The translations under genes were made by a program, and so were the position numbers. The notes under the pieces were generated by a model. That model had not been told where the DNA came from and did not search any database. It saw only the letters and a list, made by a program, of their open reading frames with translations. This document shows, one piece after another, positions 26,134-33,724 of a stretch of 64,000 nucleotides of DNA (within the stretch, counting starts at the first letter, position 1; each line of letters opens with the position of its first letter). Location: NCBI GenBank assembly GCA_028279555.1, contig JANQNO010000007.1:1-64000 (forward strand), read 5' to 3'. Origin of the DNA: Sphingorhabdus sp. (GTDB taxonomy: Bacteria; Pseudomonadota; Alphaproteobacteria; Sphingomonadales; Sphingomonadaceae).

Positions 26134-26535
26134 ATGTTACAGAAGCGGACAATTGGACAAGGCATTGGCGGGCGAACATTCGGAAAGCTCGGCAAGCGCG
26201 CGGCTGCGCGGATCGACGCCGGCATCGATGGCGGGCTGGCGACCACCGGCCACTCGGCGCAGTGCCGCATCGACAATGTCTCGCGCGACGGATGCTGCCT
26301 GCATCTTTCCGGCGCAGGCGCAGAAAGCCCGCCGCGTCTGGGCGCGGATGTGCTGGTGCGGATCGAGCGCGTCGAGGCGCTGGGCCGCATCGCCTGGAGC
26401 CGCAGTGGCCGCTGCGGCGTGAAATTCGCAGAGCCGCTCGCGCCTGCCGCGCTCAAACGCCTGCGCTGGATGGTGGCCAACACCGACAAGCATGAGCGCA
26501 ATGTCGCCAGCAGCGCGACCGCCATGTGGCGTTAA
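26134..26535 (+). CDS. PilZ domain protein
   Basis: 133 residues from MLQKRTIGQG. It contains a single PilZ-like fold: a basic N-terminal segment (GKRAAARIDAG), then CRIDNVSRDGCCLHL, matching the D/N-x-S-x-x-G core, and LGRIAWSRSGRCGVKF. PilZ domains usually bind cyclic-di-GMP through an RxxxR plus DxSxxG pair. Here the second motif reads NVSRDG and the upstream Arg spacing is irregular, so c-di-GMP binding is uncertain. The 43-nt direct repeat begins at its stop codon. Confidence 0.8.
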   Translation: MLQKRTIGQGIGGRTFGKLGKRAAARIDAGIDGGLATTGHSAQCRIDNVSRDGCCLHLSGAGAESPPRLGADVLVRIERVEALGRIAWSRSGRCGVKFAEPLAPAALKRLRWMVANTDKHERNVASSATAMWR

Positions 26536-26577
26536 CACCAGTCGCGTTTGTAACCTTGCCACCTTTCGGCGAGTCCT
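26535..26577 (+). repeat. 43-nt direct repeat, first copy
   Basis: ACACCAGTCGCGTTTGTAAC followed by CTTGCCACCTTTCGGCGAGTCCT, matching 27481-27523 at 41 of 43 positions in the same orientation. It starts at the last base of the PilZ stop codon. The two copies flank the secreted-protein gene 26706-27395. Confidence 0.85.
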
Positions 26578-26705
26578 ATCGGCATGTAAAAGCGACTCTG
26601 CCGACGAAAATTTCAGGCGGGCAGTGTTTGAACCTGCTTGTCAGACGGGAATAAACCCCTATTGGTGTGTTTCCAATTGTAAGCAATGGCTTGGGGGAGC
26701 TAATC

Positions 26706-27395
26706 ATGAAATATCTGGGGTTAATATCTGCCGCATGTGCAATGGCCACGACACCGGCATGGGCGCAGGAAACACTGTCGCCGGTACAAGTGGAAGAAAC
26801 AGCAACAGATGCGGAAACAACCACACAGGAGCTGCCGGACAATGTCCTGGCCGCGCCTGTAGCCGAGCAACCCGCACCTGTCGAAACCAGAACGGCTACC
26901 CTGCCAGCGAATACCGAGATAATGTTTCGTATGGACAAGACTCTGGCCAGCGACAAGCGTGAAAGAGTGAAAGGCGCACCCAAACCACCCAAGGGTAAAA
27001 GGCGGCTCACAAATGCCGGTGACAGTTTCACGATGACAGTTATCAATGACGTTACTGCAGACGGTGTCGTGATTATCCCGCAAGGCTCAATCGGTCATGG
27101 CGAAGTAATATATGTCACTGGTAAGGGCAGCTTTGGCAAATCGGGAAAAATCGAAATCAAGATGAACCATGTCGAAGTGGGTGACCAGCAATATCCGCTC
27201 ACCGGAACCTATCTGCAAAAAGGCAAAGGCCGCGGAGGGGCTGCTGTTGCAGGAACGGTCATAGCTGGTGTTCTTGCCGGTGTCTTCATCAAGGGTTCGG
27301 AAGCGGATATTCCGCTAGGCGCAGAGATTGCCTTTCGTACAGCAGAAGACATAACCACCGAAGGCCCCGTAGAGACTTCGGTTGCCACAAATTAG
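26706..27395 (+). CDS. Hypothetical exported protein
   Basis: 229 residues. A signal peptide (MKYLGLISAACAMATTPAWA) is followed by a Thr/Glu/Pro-rich region (about 21-65) and a C-terminal domain with NTEIMFRMDK, MTVINDVTADGVVIIPQGS, GHGEVIYVTGKG and a Gly/Ala hydrophobic stretch (about 180-195, GGAAVAGTVIAGVLAGVFIKG). The NDV...IIPQGS pattern resembles a small beta-barrel found in exported proteins of unknown role (TrbI/VirB10-like strands are an alternative). It lies alone between two 43-nt direct repeats. Confidence 0.7.
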   Translation: MKYLGLISAACAMATTPAWAQETLSPVQVEETATDAETTTQELPDNVLAAPVAEQPAPVETRTATLPANTEIMFRMDKTLASDKRERVKGAPKPPKGKRRLTNAGDSFTMTVINDVTADGVVIIPQGSIGHGEVIYVTGKGSFGKSGKIEIKMNHVEVGDQQYPLTGTYLQKGKGRGGAAVAGTVIAGVLAGVFIKGSEADIPLGAEIAFRTAEDITTEGPVETSVATN

Positions 27396-27480
27396 GGTGT
27401 AAGTATTGGCGCTCGCCGCGAGCAGGTTTCTCCCATAAGAAAATTGACATTGCTTGATATCGCCAGAGCGGTGTCCTTTG

Positions 27481-27523
27481 ACACCAGTCGCGTTTGTAAC
27501 CCTGCCACCTTTCGGCAAGTCCT
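27481..27523 (+). repeat. 43-nt direct repeat, second copy
   Basis: Nearly identical to 26535-26577. This copy is preceded by a GGTGTC/GACACC hairpin (about 27469-27484) and followed by a GCGACA/TGTCGC hairpin (27527-27542), so the repeat may be the core of a larger folded element filling the 295-nt gap before the Excalibur gene. Confidence 0.8.
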
Positions 27524-27690
27524 TCGGCGACAAGCCTGTCGCCCAGGCTTTGCCCATCGCGTTACCACCCTCAAGTCGCGGCCATATTTGTCCTGGCTGC
27601 GGCCATCCGGATTTGCCGCCAGAGAGAAGCTACCGGCATCGGTATCCGCCATTTACCGAACAATAACCATGATGCGCATATTCTTCGCCA

Positions 27691-27966
27691 GTGAAGAAAG
27701 CCACGCCTCTCGATTATCTGAAGGTCCTCGCGCTGCCCGTTGCGCTGGTCTTTGCGGTGGTTTTCCAGGCAACACCGCCGAATATGCTGATGAGCGAGGA
27801 AGAGAAAACCGCCAGCGAGCAATCAGCCTACTATCCGCGCTGTTCTGCTGCACGTGCAGCCGGAAAAGCACCGCTTTATCGCGGCGATCCGGGTTATCGT
27901 CCGGAGCTGGACGCTGACAATGACGGCATAGCCTGCGAGCCCTATCCCCGCCACCGCCGCTGGTAG
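27691..27966 (+). CDS. Excalibur calcium-binding domain protein
   Basis: 91 residues, GTG start. The N-terminal hydrophobic segment (about 10-28) is a membrane anchor or signal. The C-terminal YPRCSAARAAGKAPLYRGDP, then LDADNDGIACEPY, is the Excalibur motif, with a DxDxDG EF-hand-like calcium loop held by two Cys. Such proteins are extracytoplasmic; the domain is often attached to nucleases but here stands alone. No strong ribosome site is visible, so the start is tentative. Confidence 0.82.
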   Translation: MKKATPLDYLKVLALPVALVFAVVFQATPPNMLMSEEEKTASEQSAYYPRCSAARAAGKAPLYRGDPGYRPELDADNDGIACEPYPRHRRW

Positions 27967-28068
27967 CGATGTCCATATGGCGGTAAGACGCATCCCCTAA
28001 GAATTTCGCCAAACAGGCGCCCCTGTGCTATGCGCCCTTTCGTCATGTAAAACCGGGAGGAGAAGGAA

Positions 28069-28443
28069 ATGCGACCCTTGAAATATCTCGCCGCCGCGCC
28101 GCTGGCAGGGCTGGCCATGCTGACTATGCCGGGGCTGGAAGCGCCGGCCGAGGCCGCAACCAAAGGGCGGCTTTGCAATGTCGATCATGTCGCGGTGATA
28201 AGCAGCCGTATTCATGTCAAATGCACGCCCAATGCGAAGGAAGGCTATACGAGCGATCTGCGCTATTATGCGATGAAGCTGTCGGAGCCGCGGGTGAAGA
28301 TCGACAATATTATCAAGATGGCGATCGAATCGAAGCGCATGAAGAAACCAGTGCGGCTGTGGTTTGATCCGAACGACTATCAATCGGTGCCCGGCTGCCA
28401 GGGCAGCAATTGCCGCCGTTTGAAAGGCCTAGCGCTCGAATAG
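28069..28443 (+). CDS. Hypothetical exported protein
   Basis: 124 residues. A strong GGGAGGAGAAGG ribosome site precedes the ATG. Signal peptide at about 1-30 (ending EAPAEAA). The mature part has four Cys (LCNV, VKCTP, GCQG, NCRR), suggesting two disulfides, and a beta-rich look (HVAVISSRIHVKC, RLWFDPND). The pattern is of a small secreted sphingomonad protein; no function is assigned. It is convergent with 28480-28965, with a shared terminator hairpin. Confidence 0.75.
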   Translation: MRPLKYLAAAPLAGLAMLTMPGLEAPAEAATKGRLCNVDHVAVISSRIHVKCTPNAKEGYTSDLRYYAMKLSEPRVKIDNIIKMAIESKRMKKPVRLWFDPNDYQSVPGCQGSNCRRLKGLALE

Positions 28444-28448
28444 GATAG

Positions 28449-28481
28449 GAGCGCCTCCCCAACCAGGGAGGTGATGCGCTC
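28449..28481. terminator. Shared hairpin between convergent genes
   Basis: GAGCGC (28449-28454) pairs with GCGCTC (28476-28481), with an inner CTCCC/GGGAG stem, and a T-rich stretch follows on the plus strand. Its right arm overlaps the stop codon of the minus-strand gene. Confidence 0.55.
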
Positions 28482-28965
28482 ACTCTTTCTCAGGCGTCTG
28501 CGATTCCAGCAGCGGCGCGATCGAGCCGCAAAATTCCCACCGGTCCTTCATCGCGCCATACAGGTCGATCATGTGGTCGAGCGCGCCGGGCTTGCTCAGG
28601 TCGCCAACCAGCGCCAGCTTCACGCCATCGCCTTCGACGAAGATGAATGTGTCGCCGGGGCCCAATTGGGTCACCTTGGTCCAGTCGACTGTCCAGCGCG
28701 CCTCGGTTTCCTTGCCCGTCAGGGTGGTGACGCAATCCTCGCTTTTGACAGCGGCCAGCATACGGTCGGGCTCATCGCTCAGGTCATCCTCGATCTGCAG
28801 CGGCAGCTTGCCTGCATGCTCGGCAATCGCATCCTTGAATGGAATATCATCGAGATCGGGTGCTGCGAGAACCGGAGGCGGCGGCGAGGCAAATGCGAGC
28901 AGAAATGAAGAAAGAATGCCGATCATGCCGGCGGCGTTAGCCCAAATTTCACGCGATAGCCACAT
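28480..28965 (-). CDS. Hypothetical exported protein
   Basis: 161 residues. The N-terminal 35 residues are a hydrophobic signal-type segment (IGILSSFLLAFASPPPPVLA). The mature part has two Cys (EDCVTT, EFCGS) and acidic character, with no recognised domain. ATG at 28926 is a possible shorter start; the longer one supplies the basic n-region and is preferred. Single gene. Confidence 0.62.
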   Translation of the reverse strand: MWLSREIWANAAGMIGILSSFLLAFASPPPPVLAAPDLDDIPFKDAIAEHAGKLPLQIEDDLSDEPDRMLAAVKSEDCVTTLTGKETEARWTVDWTKVTQLGPGDTFIFVEGDGVKLALVGDLSKPGALDHMIDLYGAMKDRWEFCGSIAPLLESQTPEKE

Positions 28966-29111
28966 GGCAGGAAAGAACCGCTGTCCTACAGCCGGCGAAT
29001 CGGGTTAAGGACAGGCAACGCTCTTTGACATAGCGGCGGCGCGCTGCGCTGCTCTATAAATGTCCTTATACAGGGCCTCAACTTTAGCAACTTTGGAAGA
29101 AAATTTCCTAC

Positions 29112-29435
29112 ATGACCAAAGCAGATGACCGGCCCGCAATCGCCTTCAAAATCCTGACCGCGGGGGAGTGGGAGGCTTTTCAGGCAGCGGGCGAATTTGC
29201 CGGCGCTCCGGTCGATATAGCCGATGGCTATATTCATCTGTCGACCGAAAGGCAGCTCAAGGGCACGCTGGAGAAGCATTTCGCCGGGCAGTCGGGCCTG
29301 GTGATTGCCGAGATCAATCTTGCGCAGCTTGGCGGCAATATCCGCTGGGAAGCCGCGCGCGGCGGCGCGCTTTTCCCGCATCTTTATAATCAGCCGCTGC
29401 CGATGGCGGCGGTACTCTCCAGCCGCCCGGCATAA
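29112..29435 (+). CDS. DUF952 family protein
   Basis: 107 residues matching DUF952: FKILTAGEWEAFQAAGEF, DIADGYIHLSTERQL and the RWEAARGGALFPHLYN ending, with conserved His and Arg residues. The fold is related to ADP-ribosyltransferase-like or RNase-like small enzymes, and the activity is unknown. Its last 46 nt overlap the 3' end of the convergent SRAP-like gene. Confidence 0.85.
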   Translation: MTKADDRPAIAFKILTAGEWEAFQAAGEFAGAPVDIADGYIHLSTERQLKGTLEKHFAGQSGLVIAEINLAQLGGNIRWEAARGGALFPHLYNQPLPMAAVLSSRPA

Positions 29436-30022
29436 CTTTTTACCAACTCCTGCGCTTCCCTCCACTCCGCCGTCAGCCAGCACCGGCAATCATCCGGAGC
29501 CAGAATGACCGGCATCGCGGCATCGGGGTTGATCTCGGCAGCATCGCCCGCTGCATCGACGGTCAGCACCGCGAAAACCGGCATATCGGTGAGATCGCGC
29601 CAGATGCCTGCCATCGCGAATATTTCCTCGCCTTTCGGCCTGAGCCAATGTTGCCGCTTCTTTCCCGTTTGCGGATCGATCGCGGATGACCAGACGGGGA
29701 CGGCGGTCGCGGGAATAAGGCAGCGCAGCTCGGTATGGCGCAGGTTGCCGATCCAGAAAGGACTCTGCAGATTGCGCACCCTAGCCACCCAACGCGGCGT
29801 CTGCCCGGTCGCAATCGCCGCTTCGGCGCTATAGCCAGGCGGCGGAAACCCCATATGCATCGGACGCAGCACCCGCCGACCGGTCTTCTGATGCCTGACG
29901 ACAACCGGGGCAAATTTGCCCGGTGCCACATAGCCGCCAGCCCAGGCATCGCGGCCAGCATCCGCTGCCAGTATGCCGGCGATTTCCTCCGAGCGGGCAT
30001 CGAGACGATAGTGACTGCTCAT
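29390..30022 (-). CDS. Degenerate SRAP (SOS response-associated peptidase, HMCES/YedK-like) protein
   Basis: 210 residues from MSSHYRLDAR. The SRAP scaffold is recognisable (LRPMHMGFPPPGYS, RCLIPATAVPVW, IFAMAGIWRDL, FAVLTVDAAG, AMPVILAPDD). Active SRAP proteins begin Met-Cys and use Cys2 to form a thiazolidine crosslink with abasic sites, helped by Asn, Glu and His residues. Here residue 2 is Ser, the Asn of the N-x-A-R motif appears as Val (RWVARVRN), the Glu of the FYEW position is missing (AVPVW), and the H-x-R-M-P His is absent (NPDAAMPVIL). I therefore read it as a catalytically inactive homologue. Confidence 0.75.
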   Translation of the reverse strand: MSSHYRLDARSEEIAGILAADAGRDAWAGGYVAPGKFAPVVVRHQKTGRRVLRPMHMGFPPPGYSAEAAIATGQTPRWVARVRNLQSPFWIGNLRHTELRCLIPATAVPVWSSAIDPQTGKKRQHWLRPKGEEIFAMAGIWRDLTDMPVFAVLTVDAAGDAAEINPDAAMPVILAPDDCRCWLTAEWREAQELVKSYAGRLESTAAIGSG

Positions 30023-30175
30023 GCGCTCCGTCGTTAGGCGAGCAGGCCTTGCCGCGCCAGCCCTTGCGGTCATCGCTCCTGCATGAGAGGATTGTCAGAT
30101 TCGAATAGCGAGTCGGCAAGGGAGACAGCGCGGCAAGCAGCGGACGCCTACCCCTGAAATCCAAGGAGAGAATAG

Positions 30176-30574
30176 ATGACAGATGCAACCGCAGAAGCAA
30201 CGCGCACAGTCGAAGAAATCGCGCAGGAATTTACCGACCTGTGCCGACAGGGCGAATTCGACGAGGCCGGCGCAAAATACTGGTCCGACAATGTGGTCAG
30301 CCTCGAGCCTGGCGGCGGAGATATGGCGCGCTGCGAAGGACGCCAAGCTGTCCAGGCCAAGGGCGAATGGTGGAGCAATGCGCATGAAACGCATGGCTTT
30401 GAAGTCGGCCAGCCAGTCGTCAATGACAATCAGTTCATGGTCAATTTCAAGATGGATGTGACCAACAAGGAAAGCGGCATGCGCATGCAGATGGACGAGC
30501 AGGCGCTATATACTGTCGATGATGGAAAGATTGTCGAGGAACGCTTTTTCTATCCCGCTCCGCCTCAGGGCTGA
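30176..30574 (+). CDS. SnoaL-like / NTF2-fold protein
   Basis: 132 residues with an AAGGAGAG ribosome site. An N-terminal helix pair (EEIAQEFTDLCRQGEFDEAG) is followed by the YWSDNVVSLEPGGG strand and a C-terminal curved sheet (EQALYTVDDGKIVEERFFY), the NTF2-like cone fold of the SnoaL superfamily. Role unknown; members are isomerases, hydrolases or stress-related binding proteins. Confidence 0.82.
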   Translation: MTDATAEATRTVEEIAQEFTDLCRQGEFDEAGAKYWSDNVVSLEPGGGDMARCEGRQAVQAKGEWWSNAHETHGFEVGQPVVNDNQFMVNFKMDVTNKESGMRMQMDEQALYTVDDGKIVEERFFYPAPPQG

Positions 30575-30622
30575 AAATTCGGTGGGCCAGCCGGCCCCGG
30601 GATCGGAATTGGTTTCGGGGCC

Positions 30623-30850
30623 TCAGACTGGCCGCGCAAATACACCATTTTGCAGCTCGGTGACGAATTCGGCCGCTCGTTCGCGCGCAACGCCGGTCAC
30701 CTCTACAATATGCGCAATGGCATGACGCGGCTGACCATCCTTCAGCAAGTCCTCGACCTCGCGCAGCAGCAGCGCCGCTGCGACATCCTCGGCATCTTTC
30801 GCCTGCTCGGCTGGCTGTTTGCCCGAGAAGTTTCGAGAATCGACTCGCAT
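30623..30850 (-). CDS. Small hypothetical protein with RHAIAHIVEV motif
   Basis: 75 residues from ATG 30850; a TTG three codons earlier is possible. The predicted helical C-terminal half contains RHAIAHIVEVTGVARERAAE, closely parallel to DRAIAHVMQVKRVDRDEAEK in the protein 31922-32368. The shared pattern suggests a small helical domain present in two proteins of this region. No known family was recognised. It stands alone between the convergent SnoaL-like gene and the upstream NRDE gene. Confidence 0.6.
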   Translation of the reverse strand: MRVDSRNFSGKQPAEQAKDAEDVAAALLLREVEDLLKDGQPRHAIAHIVEVTGVARERAAEFVTELQNGVFARPV

Positions 30851-30942
30851 TGTTGCCAAGCGGTAGCATCCAATTGTTACGAAAGCGCAAAGTCACGGCA
30901 AATTTTACATCGAAATTTGTGGATAAGTCATCTTCGCCATTC

Positions 30943-31683
30943 TCACGCGTCCACCGGCCATCGAAAATCTATGCTGCTTGTGCCAGCTTCGATTCCACCT
31001 GCGCCGAAACGCCGCTCGATTATCTGCCCCGCGCCGCCAGCATCGATGGCGATGATCGTGCTGCAGCGCGTGCCGTAGGCCTGACCACTCAGAAAGTTGG
31101 GCAGGCTCCCTTCATCGCCGCCTTCCTCGCTGCGCAATATCGAGAGCAAGTCGCGAAGATCATCGCTGTTCTGGCGCGTCCAGGCCTGCAGCTCAGCCGC
31201 CAGCCTGTCCTTTCGCGGCCACCGCGCCTGTCTGCCTCCGTTGGAAAGCGCGAGAATGCCGTCGCCGATGTCATGGGCGGAATGGTCCGGGCTGTTTGTG
31301 AAGTGAACCGCGCGGCCCCGATGCTCCAGTGTGAGCAAGTGAAACGGATTGAACGCATCCAACCGCTGCATTTCCAGCCGGGAAAACTCCCCGCTTCCGC
31401 GCAGAAAGTCCGCCACCAATGCGCCGCGCGAGGCTTTGCCCGGATCGGGCGGCGAACTGCTGCGAATATTGGTGACGACCGCCAGCCTTCCTCTTTCCGA
31501 AACGCCAAGCCAGCTTCCTCCCGATTCCAGATCGCGCCCGCCAATGACGTGATGATCGGCTTCCCCCGCCTTGCCCCAGCGGGCGATGGCAGCCGAAGGC
31601 CGGGCGTGAAATTCGTCACGGTTGCCGATGAGCAGGACCGGCCGGCGCGGATCAACATTCAAGGCAATGGCAACAACGCACAT
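30943..31683 (-). CDS. NRDE (TANGO2-like) family protein
   Basis: 246 residues. It begins MCVVAIAL, with Cys2 as the probable Ntn-type nucleophile, followed by LLIGNRDEFHARPS carrying the eponymous NRDE motif. The C-terminal GTRCSTIIAID block is also typical. The family relates to eukaryotic TANGO2, implicated in heme or lipid homeostasis; the bacterial function is unresolved. A single gene, divergent from the 37-residue gene at 31807. Confidence 0.9.
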   Translation of the reverse strand: MCVVAIALNVDPRRPVLLIGNRDEFHARPSAAIARWGKAGEADHHVIGGRDLESGGSWLGVSERGRLAVVTNIRSSSPPDPGKASRGALVADFLRGSGEFSRLEMQRLDAFNPFHLLTLEHRGRAVHFTNSPDHSAHDIGDGILALSNGGRQARWPRKDRLAAELQAWTRQNSDDLRDLLSILRSEEGGDEGSLPNFLSGQAYGTRCSTIIAIDAGGAGQIIERRFGAGGIEAGTSSIDFRWPVDA

Positions 31684-31731
31684 GGCAGCTTCCTATGGGA
31701 GTTTTTGGAAGTTGGACAGAATTGGGGCAAT

Positions 31732-31745
31732 TTGACCTCGATCAA
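31732..31745. promoter_or_regulatory. FNR/FixK-like box
   Basis: TTGAC-CTCG-ATCAA matches the TTGAT-N4-ATCAA consensus in nine of ten positions. It lies in the divergent gap between the NRDE gene (minus) and the 37-residue membrane protein gene (plus), 61 nt before the latter's start; a class II promoter would start near 31780. Confidence 0.45.
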
Positions 31746-31806
31746 TGCAGGCATACGCAGCATTTCCTAGCCATGCTCCTGCAAACCGAAACAAGGAGTA
31801 GGAAAC

Positions 31807-31920
31807 ATGGTTGAGCAGCTCATGCCATATGCACCGCATATCTTTACCGGGATGGGTGTAGCCTTCATGGCTGTCCTGTTGAGCGTCAGCATCGCCGACG
31901 CCTTCTACAAAGAGGCCTGA
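31807..31920 (+). CDS. Micro-protein with one transmembrane helix (37 residues)
   Basis: Too short for usual gene callers. It reads MVEQLMPYAPHIFTGMGVAF and then MAVLLSVSIADAFYKEA, with one helix at about 12-29 and a short charged C-terminus. AAGGAGTAGG lies 8 nt before the ATG. The FNR/FixK-like box upstream suggests induction at low oxygen. The size resembles respiratory-oxidase micro-subunits such as CydX or CcoQ, but no sequence similarity is claimed. Confidence 0.62.
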   Translation: MVEQLMPYAPHIFTGMGVAFMAVLLSVSIADAFYKEA

Positions 31921-31921
31921 T

Positions 31922-32368
31922 TCAAGCCGACTCGCCGGCAAATCCGGCAATGATCTTTTCGGCTTCGTCGCGGTCTACGCGTTTGACCTGCATCACATGG
32001 GCAATTGCGCGGTCGGGGCGCTGTTGCAATAACATCGCCTTTACTTCGCGCTCCATGAGCTGTTCCGCGCTATAGGTGCTTTCAATTTCGTTGTCGCCCA
32101 GCACCGGCTGACGCGGCCTGGTTGACGCCTCGGCGATAGGCGCATGTGGGTCCGCCACGCGCTCGGGCTCTTCCAGATCCATATTCTCCCGTTCGGGCAA
32201 TACAGCAACGCGCATGCCTGCCTCGCCAGCGGCGAGATCTTCCAGCGGTGGGGGCGAAAGCAGGTCGCGCTCACGGCTGCCTTTCAGGCCTATTCTGATG
32301 ATCACCAACATGAATATGAGGATCGCCGAAGCGGCAATTGTCACGATCAGCAATATGTCGTCGCTCAT
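31922..32368 (-). CDS. Hypothetical membrane-anchored protein with RAIAHVMQV motif
   Basis: 148 residues. One N-terminal transmembrane helix (about 5-25, LLIVTIAASAILIFMLVIIR) leads to an acidic, Pro/Glu-rich linker and a C-terminal helical region with RAIAHVMQVKRVDRDEAEKI. That motif is shared with 30623-30850. Its ATG overlaps the stop of the upstream lipoprotein gene (ATGA), so it is the third gene of an M23 peptidase operon. Function unknown. Confidence 0.68.
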   Translation of the reverse strand: MSDDILLIVTIAASAILIFMLVIIRIGLKGSRERDLLSPPPLEDLAAGEAGMRVAVLPERENMDLEEPERVADPHAPIAEASTRPRQPVLGDNEIESTYSAEQLMEREVKAMLLQQRPDRAIAHVMQVKRVDRDEAEKIIAGFAGESA

Positions 32369-32775
32369 TGCACTGCCTCCCGAAACGATATCGTCACCTT
32401 GGCGTCGCTGCCTTCGGCAATATCTTCCTTCGATGCAACGGCCCGATCAACTTCGACAAGGTAACCCGCATGGCTGCTGGCATCGACGGCCATCGTCTTC
32501 CAACGGCTTTCGCCGATCATGGCAAAGATAGGTGTAGGCCCTATCGTCGGCGTTTTCCCCGATTTCATGCGGCGGAATGTTCCGGCGTCTTTCTCCTCGA
32601 TGTAGAAAAACAGCTTGCCAGAATTAAAGCTGTTATCATCACGCCATTTCCAGATTTTTGCGCTTATGGTGAGCTGAGCAGTTGTTTCTTCATCCGCCGC
32701 GGACATGGATTCTCCTCTCGTCGTGCTGCAGGCTGCGAGCAGACATAGCAGCAATGGCCAGACCTGCCACTTCAC
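32365..32775 (-). CDS. Putative lipoprotein, GTG start
   Basis: 136 residues starting at GTG 32775, which overlaps the stop of the M23 gene (GTGA). The N-terminus is a lipoprotein signal with lipobox LLAAC (Cys about residue 16). The rest is a small beta-rich domain (TISAKIWKWRDD, KLFFYIEEKD) with conserved Trp residues. No family is recognised. The longer frame to 32835 would bury the signal peptide, so the GTG start is preferred. Confidence 0.65.
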   Translation of the reverse strand: MKWQVWPLLLCLLAACSTTRGESMSAADEETTAQLTISAKIWKWRDDNSFNSGKLFFYIEEKDAGTFRRMKSGKTPTIGPTPIFAMIGESRWKTMAVDASSHAGYLVEVDRAVASKEDIAEGSDAKVTISFREAVQ

Positions 32776-33719
32776 GGCCTTTTTGGCAGTAAAGGCAAGG
32801 GATCGAGCCGCGCCGCTTTCCACATCAAGCTCCAATGCAGATGCGGGCCGGTGCCGATTCCCGTCGCGCCGACAAGACCGATGGCTTGGCCTTGCTTCAC
32901 AATGTCACCTTTTTTCACGAGCAATTTGGACGAATGCACGAATGCGCTGTTGAGCCCCATGCCGTGATCGATCATCAACAGATATCCCTCGCGCGAAAAG
33001 GGCTGCTCGGTCGCTAGCGTCACAACCCCGTCGGCTGGCGCGACATAGGGCGTTCCGGTTGGCGCGGCGATATCCAGCCCGGTGTGATAGCCGCCTGGCG
33101 ACCCACGATAAAAGCGCTGCGACCCGAACACGCCCGAAATCCTGCCGCGCCGAATATTCCAATACTCTATTGGCCAGATAAAGTCCTGCCGCCAGCCTGC
33201 GGTTGGATGATTTTCCGCTCGCGCCGCTTTGATTGCCGCCAATTCGCGGTTGCGGCGCTCCGTTGCTTTCCTGCCGCGCGGCAGGGATACATTGACATGC
33301 TGGATTTTCCAGCTGCGTTGCGCGACATCAAAAACGCGCTCGCCGGCTTGGCCGTCCGCGCTCGTCCAGGTTAGTGTCTGCTGGACGGGTGCATCGCGGT
33401 TGAAACCAATGATAAAAAATCCATCATCGGCCATTTCGACTGACTGATCATCCAATTTCAGCGCGGAAACTCCGCTAGGCGCGCGCGCCTTTAGCAACGC
33501 GCCTTGCCTCGCACTGCTGCTGAACCAGAATTCGCTGCGTTTGGGCTTAACCAATGTCGCCGGAGCCACCGACGCATTGTCTGTATGCTTGGAATCGGTG
33601 ACAGCTTGGACCGTGGGCTCTCTTGTTGTTGAATCGTCGCCTGCTGCCGGCGGCACAGCTGTACAGGCCAAGGCAATAGCCAGCAGCGGAATCAGTGCTG
33701 AAATGCGCAAAGACAACAT
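32772..33719 (-). CDS. M23 (LytM-type) peptidase
   Basis: 315 residues. An N-terminal signal or lipobox-like segment (IALAC, Cys19) precedes a beta-domain (about 60-145), and a C-terminal M23 zinc peptidase has ligands His212 and Asp216 (YHTGLDIAAP), His293 and His295 (GPHLHW). It either cleaves peptidoglycan cross-bridges or activates other hydrolases. All ligand positions are present, so it is probably active. It is the second gene of a four-gene unit (DUF2093, M23, lipoprotein, RAIAHV protein) with overlaps or gaps of a few bases. Confidence 0.9.
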   Translation of the reverse strand: MLSLRISALIPLLAIALACTAVPPAAGDDSTTREPTVQAVTDSKHTDNASVAPATLVKPKRSEFWFSSSARQGALLKARAPSGVSALKLDDQSVEMADDGFFIIGFNRDAPVQQTLTWTSADGQAGERVFDVAQRSWKIQHVNVSLPRGRKATERRNRELAAIKAARAENHPTAGWRQDFIWPIEYWNIRRGRISGVFGSQRFYRGSPGGYHTGLDIAAPTGTPYVAPADGVVTLATEQPFSREGYLLMIDHGMGLNSAFVHSSKLLVKKGDIVKQGQAIGLVGATGIGTGPHLHWSLMWKAARLDPLPLLPKRP

Positions 33720-33724
33720 TCGGG

